From: Bradyrhizobium sp. CCBAU 53421
Lineage (GTDB): Bacteria > Pseudomonadota > Alphaproteobacteria > Rhizobiales > Xanthobacteraceae
Direction: 5' to 3'
Length of the DNA: 64,000 bases
Assembly: GCF_015291625.1 (NCBI RefSeq)
Contig: NZ_CP030047.1
Coordinates: 3,038,001-3,102,000, forward strand
Shown: one piece after another, positions 26,774 to 36,242 of the stretch
Position numbering within the stretch: the first letter of the stretch is position 1
Layout: the number at the start of each line of letters is the position of its first letter
Notes under the pieces: generated by a model
What the model was told of the DNA's origin: nothing
Databases searched by the model: none
What the model saw: only the letters and a program-made list of their open reading frames with translations
Made by a program: the position numbers and the translations under genes

Positions 26774-27303
26774 GCTTCCAGAATGAGTGCTCGTTTCCTA
26801 AGCAGTCAAGCGAGGGATCGCGGTATTGCTTGGTCCCTAAGTCTTACCAACAACAAGATAAACCTGCTTTTGTGGACGTGCCCAAGCAACGAAAACAAGC
26901 TTCGGTCGCGGAGCGCTGAGCCAGCGAATCTCCAACAACCGCCCATGTCCGAAGCCAGCTTCCCACCGCTTCGCTTCGCTGCGCGACGGCGGTGTCGCCA
27001 AGGACGATGCGTTGCCGAAAATGACGAGCGGGTTGGACCTCATACGAGCGATTAGAGGTGGCGCACAAATTCCCGATCCTTGGGCGCGAGCCGACTATTG
27101 CGGATTCTCGTTTTGTTCGCTATCTGTTGGCTTGGCGCATAAGCACTTGTACATGCCCGCCGGATTGGTCGGAGCCAGCCCGCTGAGCCGCTGCCGTCAG
27201 CCCGCATCTGGCTGTGGTTGACGTGGTTTTAACGGCTGAAAGGCATGGTGGGACCGGACGATCCAAACTATGTTTGACGCCAAGCTAGATAAGTGGACCG
27301 CTA
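26774..27303. other. Divergent intergenic region with a decayed parB fragment
   Basis: No intact gene is seen in these 530 bases between the divergent Argonaute and ATPase operons; promoters of both should lie here. At about 26985-27050 the plus strand encodes RDGGVAKDDAL in one frame and AENDERVGPHTSD in the next. Together they resemble REGGIAEDDSLAENDERVGL in the ParB-like protein at 45731-47851. This looks like a degenerate, frameshifted scrap of a related parB gene. Confidence 0.45.
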
Positions 27304-28296
27304 ATGGCTCGCGGCGAGTTGATGAAAAAGCTGTTAGCGAGTTACGGCCGGGACGACGAATTCCGGGCGATTGCTGAACAGATCATTCTGGAGGAGGAGC
27401 AGAAGAACAACCACGTTCTAGCTCGGTCGCTCCGCCAAACCCTAGACCATGCCTCGAACCGCGCGCCCCCACCGCGGGCGCTGGCACCGCTCATTCCGTT
27501 CCCGGACGCCGCCAACGATTTCGTCGAGCGCGTCGAGCCGGAGCACACCAAGGACGACATTGTTCTCAGCAAGGCCAATATCCGGATCTTTTCCGGACTA
27601 ATTCAGGAATTTCGCCGCGCTGATGACATCCGCCGCAGCGGACTCCCGGTGCGCTCGAAGCTGCTGTTCTGTGGACCTCCGGGCTGCGGAAAGACTCTTT
27701 GCACCGAGATCTTCGCGGGCGAGCTCGGGCTTCCGCTGTTCGTGGTCAAGATCGACCGCCTGATCTCCTCCTATCTTGGCGAAACCGCGACCAACATTCG
27801 CAAGATTTTCGAGTTCGCGCGCAAGCAGCCCTGCGTCCTCTTTCTCGACGAATTTGATGCGCTGGCGCGCTCGCGTGATGATACGAGCGAGCACAACGAG
27901 CTGCGGCGCGTGGTCAACAGTCTTTTGATCTTCATCGACCGAATCAAGCCGAAGGGCTTTCTGGTTGCGGCGACCAATCTCGACCAGTCCCTTGACCCCG
28001 CGGTCTGGCGCCGCTTCGACGAGGTCATCTGGTTCGAAAAGCCGGACCGGGAGATGATCGAGCACTTCCTGGCGCTGAAATTCAAGAATATCAAAACAGC
28101 TTTCGATCCAGTCTCTCATGTCGGTTCGCTGGATGGCTATTCTTTCGCCGAAATCGAACGCATTTGCGTGCAGGCGATCAAGGCCGCCGTAATCGAGCGC
28201 CGCAAAGAGGTCCGTGAATTGGACTTCTGTCACGCCGTCGCTGATGAGATTCGACGGCGATCCGGCACCGCACGCCTGCAGCATTTGGAAGACTAA
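27304..28296 (+). CDS. AAA+ ATPase paired with subtilisin protease
   Basis: The 330-residue AAA+ protein has Walker A GPPGCGKT (Lys130), Walker B VLFLDEFDAL (about 177-186), sensor LVAATNLDQSLDPAVWRRFD with the arginine finger region, and a C-terminal small helical domain. It is close to the FtsH/proteasomal type of single AAA modules. The N-terminal 95 residues are helical and Pro/Arg-rich. The protease gene starts 6 bases after its stop. ATPase plus S8-peptidase gene pairs recur in bacterial accessory islands. A defence function is suggested by location, with the ATPase probably feeding or gating the protease. Confidence 0.85.
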   Translation: MARGELMKKLLASYGRDDEFRAIAEQIILEEEQKNNHVLARSLRQTLDHASNRAPPPRALAPLIPFPDAANDFVERVEPEHTKDDIVLSKANIRIFSGLIQEFRRADDIRRSGLPVRSKLLFCGPPGCGKTLCTEIFAGELGLPLFVVKIDRLISSYLGETATNIRKIFEFARKQPCVLFLDEFDALARSRDDTSEHNELRRVVNSLLIFIDRIKPKGFLVAATNLDQSLDPAVWRRFDEVIWFEKPDREMIEHFLALKFKNIKTAFDPVSHVGSLDGYSFAEIERICVQAIKAAVIERRKEVRELDFCHAVADEIRRRSGTARLQHLED

Positions 28297-28302
28297 TCCG
28301 GC

Positions 28303-30642
28303 GTGCCGCGCTACGACCACCTCCAGCTCCTGCGGCTTCCCGAGCGTCTCGAGCGCCGGAAGCATGGAGGAGGTGGTGCTGCTCCTCAACGAGATGTCGG
28401 CGGACATAGCCGCAAGCTTCGGGCCGAGCTCGACACCGCGATCGCGGAGCAGCAACGCCGCCGGCGTCCGGAATTCGTCGACCCGTCGCTCATTCTGCGC
28501 GTTCGCATGACCGGAATGACGATGGAGGAAGACTGGGAGCGGCTTGGACTGACCCTCCTCGCCAGCGATGAAGACAAAACCCTGATCCTCTTCGCATCGA
28601 ATGACGATCTGCAGGGTTTTCGCGATCGCCTGCAAGCCTATGCGCAGGGAACCCCGCCTGGACAAGCCGCCCCGTCCTACAATGGCTTCATCACCCGCAT
28701 CGAAGAGATTAGCGCGGTGGAACCTCGTGATCGTATCGGGCTGCGATTGCGTGAAGAAGGGCTGACCCTGCCTGAAGACTTCGATGCGGACCGGATCTTC
28801 GTCCTCGACCTCGAGCTATGGGACATTGGCCGGCGTGAACTCCGCACCCGAAAGCTTGAGCAAATCGCCGAGTACATTAATGCGCGGGGAGGCGAAGTGC
28901 TTGACCGCTACGTTGGCCCGTCGATTACGATGCTGCGGGCGCGCATGTTGGGCACCGTAATACAAACGCTTCTCACGGTCGAAGACGTTGCCGATCTCGA
29001 TCTGCCGCCTGAACCTGATATCGCCACCGGCGAGGCGTTTGAGTTGACGATCGCCGATTTGCCGGAGACGGACGACCTTGGCAACGACGCGCCGGTCATT
29101 GGTATCATCGACAGCGGCGTCAACGATCATCCGTTGCTGGCGGGTGCCATCGTCGGTGCGATCGGCGTGCCGGAAAGGCTCGGCACGGCCGACGATTGGG
29201 GCCACGGCACGCGCGTTGCCGGCGTGTCGCTATTTGGCGATCTGCGCGATCAGATTGCTGTTGGTGCGTTGGTACGAGCGGGGCGCATTGCTTCGGCCAA
29301 GGTCGTGAACGAACGTGGTCAGTTCGACGAGCGTCGTCTTGTTCCCTCCCAGATGCGCGAAGCCTTGACCACTCTCAATCAGCGTTTCGGTTGTCGGCTC
29401 TTTGTGGTCGCGCTCGGTGATCCCAAGCGCACCTATGACGGAGGCAAGGTTGGGCCTTGGGCAGCGACGCTCGATGAACTCGCCCGCGAACTCGATTCCC
29501 TCATCATCGTGTCGGCCGGCAATCGCGCGCCCCGCAGCGGCAACCGTCTGGAACAAGCCGTCACGGAGTATCCCGGCTATCTGCTCGAGCCGGCCAACCG
29601 TCTGTGTGAGCCTGCGGGCGCCATGAACGTTCTCACGGTCGGCGCGTTGGCGCACGGCGAGGGTCTTGGGCCCGATCTTGTCGAGCACGTTCATATCCGA
29701 CCCATTACGCGTGCGTTCGAGCCTGCGCCCTTTACGAGGATAGGGCCCGGCATCGGCGGTTCCATCAAGCCGGATCTAGTCGATGTCGGAGGCACGATGG
29801 TATTCGATCCCGCAGTAGGACGGCTGCGGCTGGGCGAAGACTTGCCGACCGCCGGTGTTCTCACGCTCCATCATCTGTTTCTTGACCGGTTGTTTACGGC
29901 GGGGTCTGGCACGTCCTATGCGGCCCCTCGCGTTGCCCACAAAGCCGCTCAGATTCTTGCGCGCTTTCCCCGTGCATCTGCGAACCTTGTCCGTGCGTTG
30001 CTTGCAGGCGCGGCGCGCATTCCGGATGAGGCCCAGCTCAGGCTTCAAACCCTCGGTGACGATGCCATGCGTTCAATCTGCGGCCATGGCGCTGTTGATT
30101 CAGAGCGAGCAGCATATTCGGATGATCATCGCGTCGTGCTGTATGCCGAGGATGAATTGGCGCTCGACCACTTTGCGGTCTATCAGTTGCCGATTCCCGA
30201 ACTGTTCCAGAGTGGCGGTCGTCGCAGCATCCGCGTGACGCTTGCCTTCGATCCCCCAGTTCGTCACACCCGCGCCGACTATGCCGGAATTGGCATGAAT
30301 TTTCGTCTCGTGCGAGGATGCAGTCCCGAACGGATCTTCGAGCATTTCCGACGGAGAACCCAGGAGGAGGGGCGTCAGCCGGATATCGATAATCGTTTCG
30401 ACTGCGACCTGAAGCCGGGCCCGCGCGAGCGTGAACGCGGAACTCTGCAAACTGCGAGCGTAACGTTTACGCGTGGCACCGAAGCCTATGGCGACAATTA
30501 TTATCTAGTCGTGCGTTGCGATGGCGGCTGGGCGGGAACGTTCGAAACGCAACAACGCTTTGCAATCGTGGTGGAGTTGACCCATCAAGCAGAAGTGCAA
30601 TTGTATGAGCGGCTGCGTGCTCGTGTCCGGCTCCAAGGTTAA
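28303..30642 (+). CDS. Subtilisin-like S8 serine protease, paired with AAA ATPase
   Basis: The 779-residue cytoplasmic protein (no signal peptide) has a complete catalytic triad: Asp270 in IIDSGVNDH, His301 in WGHGTRVAGV, Ser538 in GSGTSYAAPRVA. An N-terminal 250-residue domain precedes the protease and a 200-residue beta-rich domain follows it (VTLAFDPPVRHTRADYAG). The GTG start at 28303 lies 6 bases after the ATPase. Intact catalytic residues and tight coupling suggest an ATPase-controlled protease, perhaps activated on infection. Target proteins are unknown. Confidence 0.85.
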   Translation: MPRYDHLQLLRLPERLERRKHGGGGAAPQRDVGGHSRKLRAELDTAIAEQQRRRRPEFVDPSLILRVRMTGMTMEEDWERLGLTLLASDEDKTLILFASNDDLQGFRDRLQAYAQGTPPGQAAPSYNGFITRIEEISAVEPRDRIGLRLREEGLTLPEDFDADRIFVLDLELWDIGRRELRTRKLEQIAEYINARGGEVLDRYVGPSITMLRARMLGTVIQTLLTVEDVADLDLPPEPDIATGEAFELTIADLPETDDLGNDAPVIGIIDSGVNDHPLLAGAIVGAIGVPERLGTADDWGHGTRVAGVSLFGDLRDQIAVGALVRAGRIASAKVVNERGQFDERRLVPSQMREALTTLNQRFGCRLFVVALGDPKRTYDGGKVGPWAATLDELARELDSLIIVSAGNRAPRSGNRLEQAVTEYPGYLLEPANRLCEPAGAMNVLTVGALAHGEGLGPDLVEHVHIRPITRAFEPAPFTRIGPGIGGSIKPDLVDVGGTMVFDPAVGRLRLGEDLPTAGVLTLHHLFLDRLFTAGSGTSYAAPRVAHKAAQILARFPRASANLVRALLAGAARIPDEAQLRLQTLGDDAMRSICGHGAVDSERAAYSDDHRVVLYAEDELALDHFAVYQLPIPELFQSGGRRSIRVTLAFDPPVRHTRADYAGIGMNFRLVRGCSPERIFEHFRRRTQEEGRQPDIDNRFDCDLKPGPRERERGTLQTASVTFTRGTEAYGDNYYLVVRCDGGWAGTFETQQRFAIVVELTHQAEVQLYERLRARVRLQG

Positions 30643-30807
30643 GCAGAGAGTGGAATGAGCCGTTCGACACCTTCGTCACGGATCCTGATGCGATACCGAC
30701 GTCGGTCCGATCCGATTTCTCCGCGCCGCGCTTCACTTCCACCAACGCCGTGTCGCAGACCCGACCGAGCCGGGCAAAATATCGCTGATTGATCTTGAGG
30801 GTATGCG

Positions 30808-31881
30808 ATGAAATGGGGAGACAACGCCCGAGATTTTGATACCGCACTGGCGGTGTGGCCGCACTATCGCCCACTGTTCGATAACTGGCTGATGCAGGAA
30901 CTGGTGGAGCAAGGCGACAAGGCTCCGATCTGGCGCGACCGCAGGGTGCCGACCGAGAATGGACGCGTGCGCGGCGACATCTATCCGGACCGCGAGGCCG
31001 CACTATCGGCCGCCGCCTCACTCAATCAGACGCTGCACGACGCGCTCGCAGCGCGCGAGATGGATGCCGCGAGGAAACGTTCGCTCCAGCTTAAAGTCGC
31101 AAAGAACCTGCAATCCAAAGAACGCCTTCGCGACGAAGAAGAGCTTATGCTCGCCGAGGCACGCCGCCGGCACGCCAATGATCCGCGACCGGACCCTTCT
31201 GCAATTGTGCTGCCTGCGGAGTCAGTTCCTTTTCGTCAGGAATTGAGCGAACAGCTTTCAGACATGCCCTATTTGAGGGTCGTGATCGTGACGGTCCGGG
31301 AGACGAATCGCAGTTGGCACCGCTCCATTCTTTACCTCTCGCACGACAATAAATGGTCCAAGCCTTACATCGCCGGCGAGCGATCTGCGGCAAAGGCGAT
31401 GCGAGCACGAATCGCCAACGGCTTCGGCTACAGCGCCGACGACCATTGGGGAAAGACCAAGGCCAAGATTCGTCAGATCTTGTTGCCCCGCGCCAACCAG
31501 TTGCTGCAACTCGCAAGCGTGCAGCGTATGCTGGCGGAAGCGTTGGCCAATGGTCATAAGGTGCTGGTCTCGAACGGCATCGTCTTCTGGTACGAAGAAG
31601 ATGGCGGCATCGGTTGGCAGATCAAACAGACCACGTCCACCAAAGAGTCCGAGGGAAGCACCTTGTGGAAGGAAGGCACAATCCGCTCGATCAACCACGG
31701 CCGATTGGTCATTTTGCCTTATATCAAAGAGAGCGGCGAGCAGGTGCGCGGGCACACCAGGAACGGACCGAATGACGGCAGAGCCAAACCACGGCACCCC
31801 GATCACTACGTCGATATTCCCTTTGCGCAACTCGACGGTGACCTCATGATCGGTCTGTTCGGCGAATTGCCCTACGAATAA
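30808..31881 (+). CDS. Hypothetical protein after the ATPase/protease pair
   Basis: This 357-residue protein starts MKWGDNARDFDTALAVWPHY. A charged coiled-coil region spans about residues 65-120 (KRSLQLKVAKNLQSKERLRD), followed by a mixed domain with repeated aromatic residues (WHRSILYLSHDNKWSKPYIA). No known domain is recognised. It is co-directional with the protease, 165 bases downstream, so it may be a third member of the module or an independent gene. Confidence 0.55.
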   Translation: MKWGDNARDFDTALAVWPHYRPLFDNWLMQELVEQGDKAPIWRDRRVPTENGRVRGDIYPDREAALSAAASLNQTLHDALAAREMDAARKRSLQLKVAKNLQSKERLRDEEELMLAEARRRHANDPRPDPSAIVLPAESVPFRQELSEQLSDMPYLRVVIVTVRETNRSWHRSILYLSHDNKWSKPYIAGERSAAKAMRARIANGFGYSADDHWGKTKAKIRQILLPRANQLLQLASVQRMLAEALANGHKVLVSNGIVFWYEEDGGIGWQIKQTTSTKESEGSTLWKEGTIRSINHGRLVILPYIKESGEQVRGHTRNGPNDGRAKPRHPDHYVDIPFAQLDGDLMIGLFGELPYE

Positions 31882-32006
31882 CCTGGATCGCCGCGCTAGC
31901 GTCACTACACAGCAAACGGAAGCCTCGGCTCGTTCCGCTCATCGCGGGTTCGCGCGAAGGCTTCTGCGGCGGCGCTAGCAATACGATGATGCGTCAGCTG
32001 CGATCG

Positions 32007-33107
32007 TTAGATCGATAGACCAAGCTGCAGCTCTGCCTCGTTGCCTTGTAACGACGAAAGCGACACCCCCAACAGCCGGACTGGCTTCGAAAAGGGCATC
32101 TCGTTCTGAAGCAATGCGACCGATAGGCGTTCGAGGTCCGCGCGACTCGAAACGGCGACGGGTACCGACCTGCTGCGCGTAATCATCTCGAAGTCGTTGA
32201 ACTTGACCTTCAGAGTCACCGTCCGCCCCCGCGCTCCCTTGTCTTCACAGTGCAGCCAGATCTTGTCTATCAATGGCTGAAGTTCGGCGACCATGGTTTC
32301 GAAATCGGTCAGGTCGCTAGAGAAGGTATTCTCTGCGCCGACCGACTTTCGTATTCGATCAGAGCGGACCTCACGGTTGTCGACGCCCCGCGAGATCCAG
32401 TAGTAATAGCTGCCGGCCTTCCCGAAGTTCGCCTGCATGAATTCGAGTGACTGGTTTCGCATGTCGAGGCCGGTGTACAGGCCGAGCGAGTTCATCTTGG
32501 TGCTGGTCGCCGGCCCGATGCCGTGAAACTTGCCGACGGGGAGGGTTTCGACGAATGTCGGTCCCATCTCGCGGGTGATGACGTACTGGCCGTTGGGCTT
32601 GCGGTGGTCGGATGCGAGCTTGGCGAGAAACTTGTTGTAGGAGATGCCGGCAGAGGCGTTGAGGCCGGTTACCTCCTTGATCTTCGCGCGGATCGCTAAC
32701 GCGATGTCCCGGGCGAACGTAATGCCTTGCAGATTCTCGGTCACGTCGAGGTAGGCCTCGTCCAGCGACAGCGGCTCGATGATCGGGGTGTGCTCGGCGA
32801 AAATCTCGCGGATCTGCTGCGAGACCGCCCTGTAGACCTCGAAGCGAGGTTTCACGAAGATCAGATCGGGGCACTGCCGCTTGGCCGTCACCGAAGGCAT
32901 GGCCGACCGGACACCGAATTTGCGGGCCTCGTAGCTAGCGGCTGCTACCACGCCGCGCTCGCGGGAACCGCCGACAGCTACGGGCTTGCCGCGGAGATCT
33001 GGATTGTCCCGCTGCTCGACCGACGCATAGAAGGCGTCCATGTCGATGTGGATAATCTTGCGTTGGCGGCCCCGGGGAGCGGCCTGGTCGTCGTCCCCAT
33101 CGGTCAC
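32007..33107 (-). CDS. dinB: DNA polymerase IV (Y family)
   Basis: The 366-residue translesion polymerase has the Y-family motifs IIHIDMDAFYASVEQRDNP (catalytic Asp22), the steric and fingers region ERGVVAAASYEARKFGVRSAMP, and LSLDEAYLDVTE with the catalytic Asp-Glu pair. The HhH and little-finger regions follow (KFHGIGPATSTKMNSLGLYT). It copies past DNA lesions at the cost of accuracy. Its start overlaps the stop of the SRAP gene by 4 bases (ATGA), so abasic-site protection and lesion bypass are co-expressed. It is probably LexA-controlled, but no SOS box is identified. This is likely a second dinB. Confidence 0.9.
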   Translation of the reverse strand: MTDGDDDQAAPRGRQRKIIHIDMDAFYASVEQRDNPDLRGKPVAVGGSRERGVVAAASYEARKFGVRSAMPSVTAKRQCPDLIFVKPRFEVYRAVSQQIREIFAEHTPIIEPLSLDEAYLDVTENLQGITFARDIALAIRAKIKEVTGLNASAGISYNKFLAKLASDHRKPNGQYVITREMGPTFVETLPVGKFHGIGPATSTKMNSLGLYTGLDMRNQSLEFMQANFGKAGSYYYWISRGVDNREVRSDRIRKSVGAENTFSSDLTDFETMVAELQPLIDKIWLHCEDKGARGRTVTLKVKFNDFEMITRSRSVPVAVSSRADLERLSVALLQNEMPFSKPVRLLGVSLSSLQGNEAELQLGLSI

Positions 33108-33829
33108 GTTGTCGGCCCGGTCGGATCTTCCTTGACGCCGCGGGCGACGATCCGAAGCGTTCCGTCGGCGAGCGGCCGCTGCAGCATCAAGGCCTCGCTC
33201 GAAGAAGCCGTCATCCAGGCCTCCACTTCGTCGGGCGTAGTTAGGATCACCGGCATCGCCTTCGGGTGGATGGCGCCGACCTCTGCATTTGGGTCCGTCG
33301 TGAGGAACGCGAAGAGATCGTTGGTCGTCTCACCTTCCTTGACCTTCCGGACGGATGTCCAGTTAGTCCAGATGCCGGCAAAGCAGGCGAGGGGACGGGT
33401 TTCATCGAGCGCGAACCAGATATCACCGCCCTCGGCCTTGTTGAACTCGCTGAAGGAGTTAAAGGGCACCACGCATCGGTTTTCGGCTCCCAGCCATCTC
33501 GTCCAGTGCTTGCTTTTTACGTTGCGGATGTTGGTCGTGCCGCCGTCCGGCTCCATTCTGAGCAATTCCTTGAAATCCACTGCCCTGCCCTTGGCCTGCA
33601 GTTTCTCGGCTCGCTTCTTCGTGGCTTCCATCAGTGCCTTTGACGACGACGGCATTCCCCACCGCGCCTTAGCAAGTTCGCGGCCCTCGGCTCCGTTCCG
33701 CACAATCGGTGCCTTGTAGTCGGGAAAGATCCCGGGCATCGGCGCCAGGTTGCCGACGTATCGGTTCACGACACGAAACAGCGCGCTGATCGCAGCCTGG
33801 TTGGTCGTGATCGAATAAAGATTGCACAT
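33104..33829 (-). CDS. SOS response-associated peptidase (SRAP, YedK-like)
   Basis: The 241-residue protein starts MCNLYS, giving the catalytic Cys2 after Met removal. It has the SRAP motifs ARWGMPS, NRCVVPFNSFSEF, FAGIWTNWTSV and IHPKAMPVIL with the active-site His. SRAP proteins form a thiazolidine link with abasic sites in single-stranded DNA and shield them at forks. It is the first gene of the SRAP-dinB pair. A broken paralogue is at the left edge of the window. Confidence 0.9.
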   Translation of the reverse strand: MCNLYSITTNQAAISALFRVVNRYVGNLAPMPGIFPDYKAPIVRNGAEGRELAKARWGMPSSSKALMEATKKRAEKLQAKGRAVDFKELLRMEPDGGTTNIRNVKSKHWTRWLGAENRCVVPFNSFSEFNKAEGGDIWFALDETRPLACFAGIWTNWTSVRKVKEGETTNDLFAFLTTDPNAEVGAIHPKAMPVILTTPDEVEAWMTASSSEALMLQRPLADGTLRIVARGVKEDPTGPTT

Positions 33830-33832
33830 CGG

Positions 33833-34369
33833 TCAGGGTTCGGTTCGAGAGTGGCGCGGCTGCCACGTCAACTGTAGCAGAGTCGCGGATGGACGCCGCC
33901 CCGCCTTGGCGCATTTGCGGCAGCGCAGCCGGCTGGCGAGATCGTGCACGAAGGTGGTCGGCGGGTGCTTCATCGCAGCGAGGTCCACGTCGCTCGGCGT
34001 CTTGCAGCGCGCACACCTGATCTCTAGCCAGGGGAAGCCTCCGTTCACGGCCTGGTCGATGGTCGGCGACGGATCGATCGGTTCGCCGTCACTCCACATC
34101 CGCTCGTTCCAGCTTTCGCAAAGCAGCCTATCGGCTTGCTGGATCATTGCCTCGCCCTTGGCCCGCATCTCTGCCGATTGAGTAGCCAGGATGTTGGCCA
34201 TCGCGCGTGCCTTGCCGAGCTCTTTTGCCAGAGCCTTACGATCGCCGCCCGACAGGGGCGTAGGGTGATACTTCGGGGCCATCCGGACATCCAGACGCAA
34301 AGAGAACGGATCGGCAAATCCAGAGCGACTACGACGCCTCGAACGCTGGCCAGCACCCGTCTTCTTCAT
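33833..34369 (-). CDS. Zinc-binding hypothetical protein
   Basis: The 178-residue protein starts MKKTGAGQRSRRRSRSGFAD. It has a helical middle (DRKALAKELGKARAMANILA) and two CxxC pairs (CARCKTPSDVDL, LRCRKCAKAG) that would bind one zinc. The family is common in Bradyrhizobium beside DNA-repair genes, function unknown. It lies 3 bases upstream of the SRAP gene and is probably part of that operon. The start at 34367-34369 is preferred over longer forms, whose extra residues are shadows of the overlapping upstream gene. Confidence 0.6.
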   Translation of the reverse strand: MKKTGAGQRSRRRSRSGFADPFSLRLDVRMAPKYHPTPLSGGDRKALAKELGKARAMANILATQSAEMRAKGEAMIQQADRLLCESWNERMWSDGEPIDPSPTIDQAVNGGFPWLEIRCARCKTPSDVDLAAMKHPPTTFVHDLASRLRCRKCAKAGRRPSATLLQLTWQPRHSRTEP

Positions 34370-34724
34370 GCCTGCCGGTGCGCTGCCGGCAAGTGTTGTC
34401 GAGCAGCCGCTGCGCGACGTCCTTCCACAGCGCGTCGGCGCCATACAAGCGGACGGCATCGGCGGTCTGGATTTCTACAGTCCGCTCGCAGCGGCGGCAG
34501 GAGACGCGGAGTACGTGACGCTGAATTTCGGAGAGCCGTCGCTGCCGCATCTTGGTCTCGGTCGTGCCGGCGCGAGGGTCTTTGAGGACTGAGTCCCAAT
34601 ATTCGGCCGGGAGCGGCGGATCTGGAGCCGCAGTGGAAGGGCTCGGCCTACGGGCGGCTTCGGCGGCCAGCTTTTCCATCTGCTTTGGGGTCGGCATGCG
34701 CCAGCTCGCGGGTCGGTCGGTCAT
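34329..34724 (-). CDS. Zinc-finger-like hypothetical protein
   Basis: The 131-residue product starts MTDRPASWRMPTPKQMEKLA. It is Pro/Ala-rich to residue 50 and then has CRRCERTVEIQTADAVRLYG, followed by another helical stretch and a lone Cys. It looks like a small partner of the next zinc-binding protein, with which it overlaps by 41 bases. Its promoter is shared, divergently, with Ku. Function unknown. Confidence 0.5.
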   Translation of the reverse strand: MTDRPASWRMPTPKQMEKLAAEAARRPSPSTAAPDPPLPAEYWDSVLKDPRAGTTETKMRQRRLSEIQRHVLRVSCRRCERTVEIQTADAVRLYGADALWKDVAQRLLDNTCRQRTGRHEEDGCWPAFEAS

Positions 34725-34855
34725 GCCTGAATTAGAACATAACAAGAACAACTAAGGCAACTGCTGAGAAAAATCCTCTTATGGGACGGGCCGCGATGTC
34801 GGAACCAAGCCGGTTGGTTCGTCTTGAATCCGGCATCAGTAATGGAGTTCCCGCG

Positions 34856-35788
34856 ATGGCCCCCCGCGCCAACTGGAAAGGCTTCCTGCGTCTTTCCCTC
34901 GTCACCTGTCCGGTTGCGCTCTACCCGGCCACCTCGGAATCCGAAAAGGTCTCGTTCAACCAGCTGAACCGAAAGACCGGCCATCGGATCAAGTACGCCA
35001 AGGTCGACGCCGACACCGGCGAGGAGGTCGACAACGAGGACATCGTCAAGGGCTATAAGGTTGATACCGATACCTTCATCGAGGTGACCAAGGAGGAGCT
35101 TGAGAACGTCGCGCTGGAATCGACGCGAACCATTGAGATCGACGAGTTCGTCGACCGCAGCGAGATCGATCCGCGATATCTCATTCGGCCCTACTACCTG
35201 CGTCCCGACGGCAAAGTCGGGCACGATGCCTTCGCCGTCATTCGGGAAACCATCCGCGAGATGAACAAGGTTGCAATCGGCCGTGTGGTGCTGACCAATC
35301 GCGAGCACATCATCGCGCTCGAACCGCTCGATAAAGGCCTGATGGGGACATTGCTGCGCTACCCCTACGAAGTCCGTCCCGCGGATGAGTATTTCGACGA
35401 TATCCAGGATGTCAAAGTCACCAAGGACATGCTTGATCTCGCCAAGCACATCGTCAATCAGAAGGCGGGCCATTTCGAACCGGACAAGTTCGAAGACCAG
35501 TACGAAACCGCCCTCATCGATCTCATCAATCAGAAGCGCGCCGGCAAGCCCATCAGAGCGAAAGAGCGTCCTCGAGGTGAGAATGTCGTCGATCTGATGG
35601 ATGCGCTGCGCAAGAGCATCGGAAGAGAGGGGGCGGCCGCGACGGAGCCGCCGAAGAAACCAGGCAAGAAGCCGCGCAAGGCGGCGACCGGGCAGAAGGA
35701 AATGCTGATGCCGATCGCAGGCAAGAAGCCGGCGAAGGAGACCGCGGCGAAGAAGCCGGCGGCCAAGCCGCAGCGGAAGTCGGCTTAG
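34856..35788 (+). CDS. Ku DNA end-binding protein for non-homologous end joining
   Basis: The 310-residue protein has the bacterial Ku core: NWKGFLRLSLVTCPVALYPA, KTGHRIKYAKVDADTGEEV, IEIDEFVDRSEIDPRYL and PYEVRPADEYFDD. A Lys/Ala/Pro-rich tail (KKPAKETAAKKPAAKPQRKS) of the kind that binds DNA or ligase follows. Ku dimers ring DNA ends and recruit an ATP-dependent ligase. I chose ATG 34856; the 25 codons upstream are open but do not look like Ku. Two ligase genes lie within 6 kb on the opposite strand. Rhizobia commonly have several Ku copies. Confidence 0.9.
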   Translation: MAPRANWKGFLRLSLVTCPVALYPATSESEKVSFNQLNRKTGHRIKYAKVDADTGEEVDNEDIVKGYKVDTDTFIEVTKEELENVALESTRTIEIDEFVDRSEIDPRYLIRPYYLRPDGKVGHDAFAVIRETIREMNKVAIGRVVLTNREHIIALEPLDKGLMGTLLRYPYEVRPADEYFDDIQDVKVTKDMLDLAKHIVNQKAGHFEPDKFEDQYETALIDLINQKRAGKPIRAKERPRGENVVDLMDALRKSIGREGAAATEPPKKPGKKPRKAATGQKEMLMPIAGKKPAKETAAKKPAAKPQRKSA

Positions 35789-35793
35789 GAGTC

Positions 35794-36216
35794 GTGAAGC
35801 ATCCGGTGAAGCCGAAGGCCACTACTTCGCCGTCCGCGGCAGCCCCGGCGAATGGCGATTCCCATCTCGACGACGTTATACGAGGTCATCTCGTCAGCCG
35901 CCTAATGGCTGCCCGGTCGGTGCGCAACGCCAGAACGGCGGCGGACCGCGAGGCCGAAGCAACCGTGCATAGAGCCGTCGACCTCGCGATTCAAATAGCG
36001 GTTTGTGCGCTTTGCGCGCCGCTGGGAAGTTTATCAATTTGCGTGATTTTCCCTTGGGAGTGTTTGGTAGCATCGCCTTCAGCCCAATCAGTTCGATTTT
36101 GCGGGCTTCGACCCCTGCAGAGCCAATCCATCGGCGCGGTACGCAACCATGGGTGCAACGCACCATCGGCAAGCTTAACATTCTTGAATCCTCAAGGGTG
36201 CGAAACCGCGCTATGA
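35794..36216 (+). CDS. Doubtful hypothetical protein after ku
   Basis: A GTG five bases after the Ku stop opens a 140-codon frame. Its first 60 residues look real (SHLDDVIRGHLVSRLMAARS, helical and charged), while the later part is Cys/Ser-rich and less protein-like. It may be a short genuine protein whose true end was lost. Confidence 0.3.
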   Translation: MKHPVKPKATTSPSAAAPANGDSHLDDVIRGHLVSRLMAARSVRNARTAADREAEATVHRAVDLAIQIAVCALCAPLGSLSICVIFPWECLVASPSAQSVRFCGLRPLQSQSIGAVRNHGCNAPSASLTFLNPQGCETAL

Positions 36217-36242
36217 TTAGATTTTCCCTCAGGGGGCAGCTT

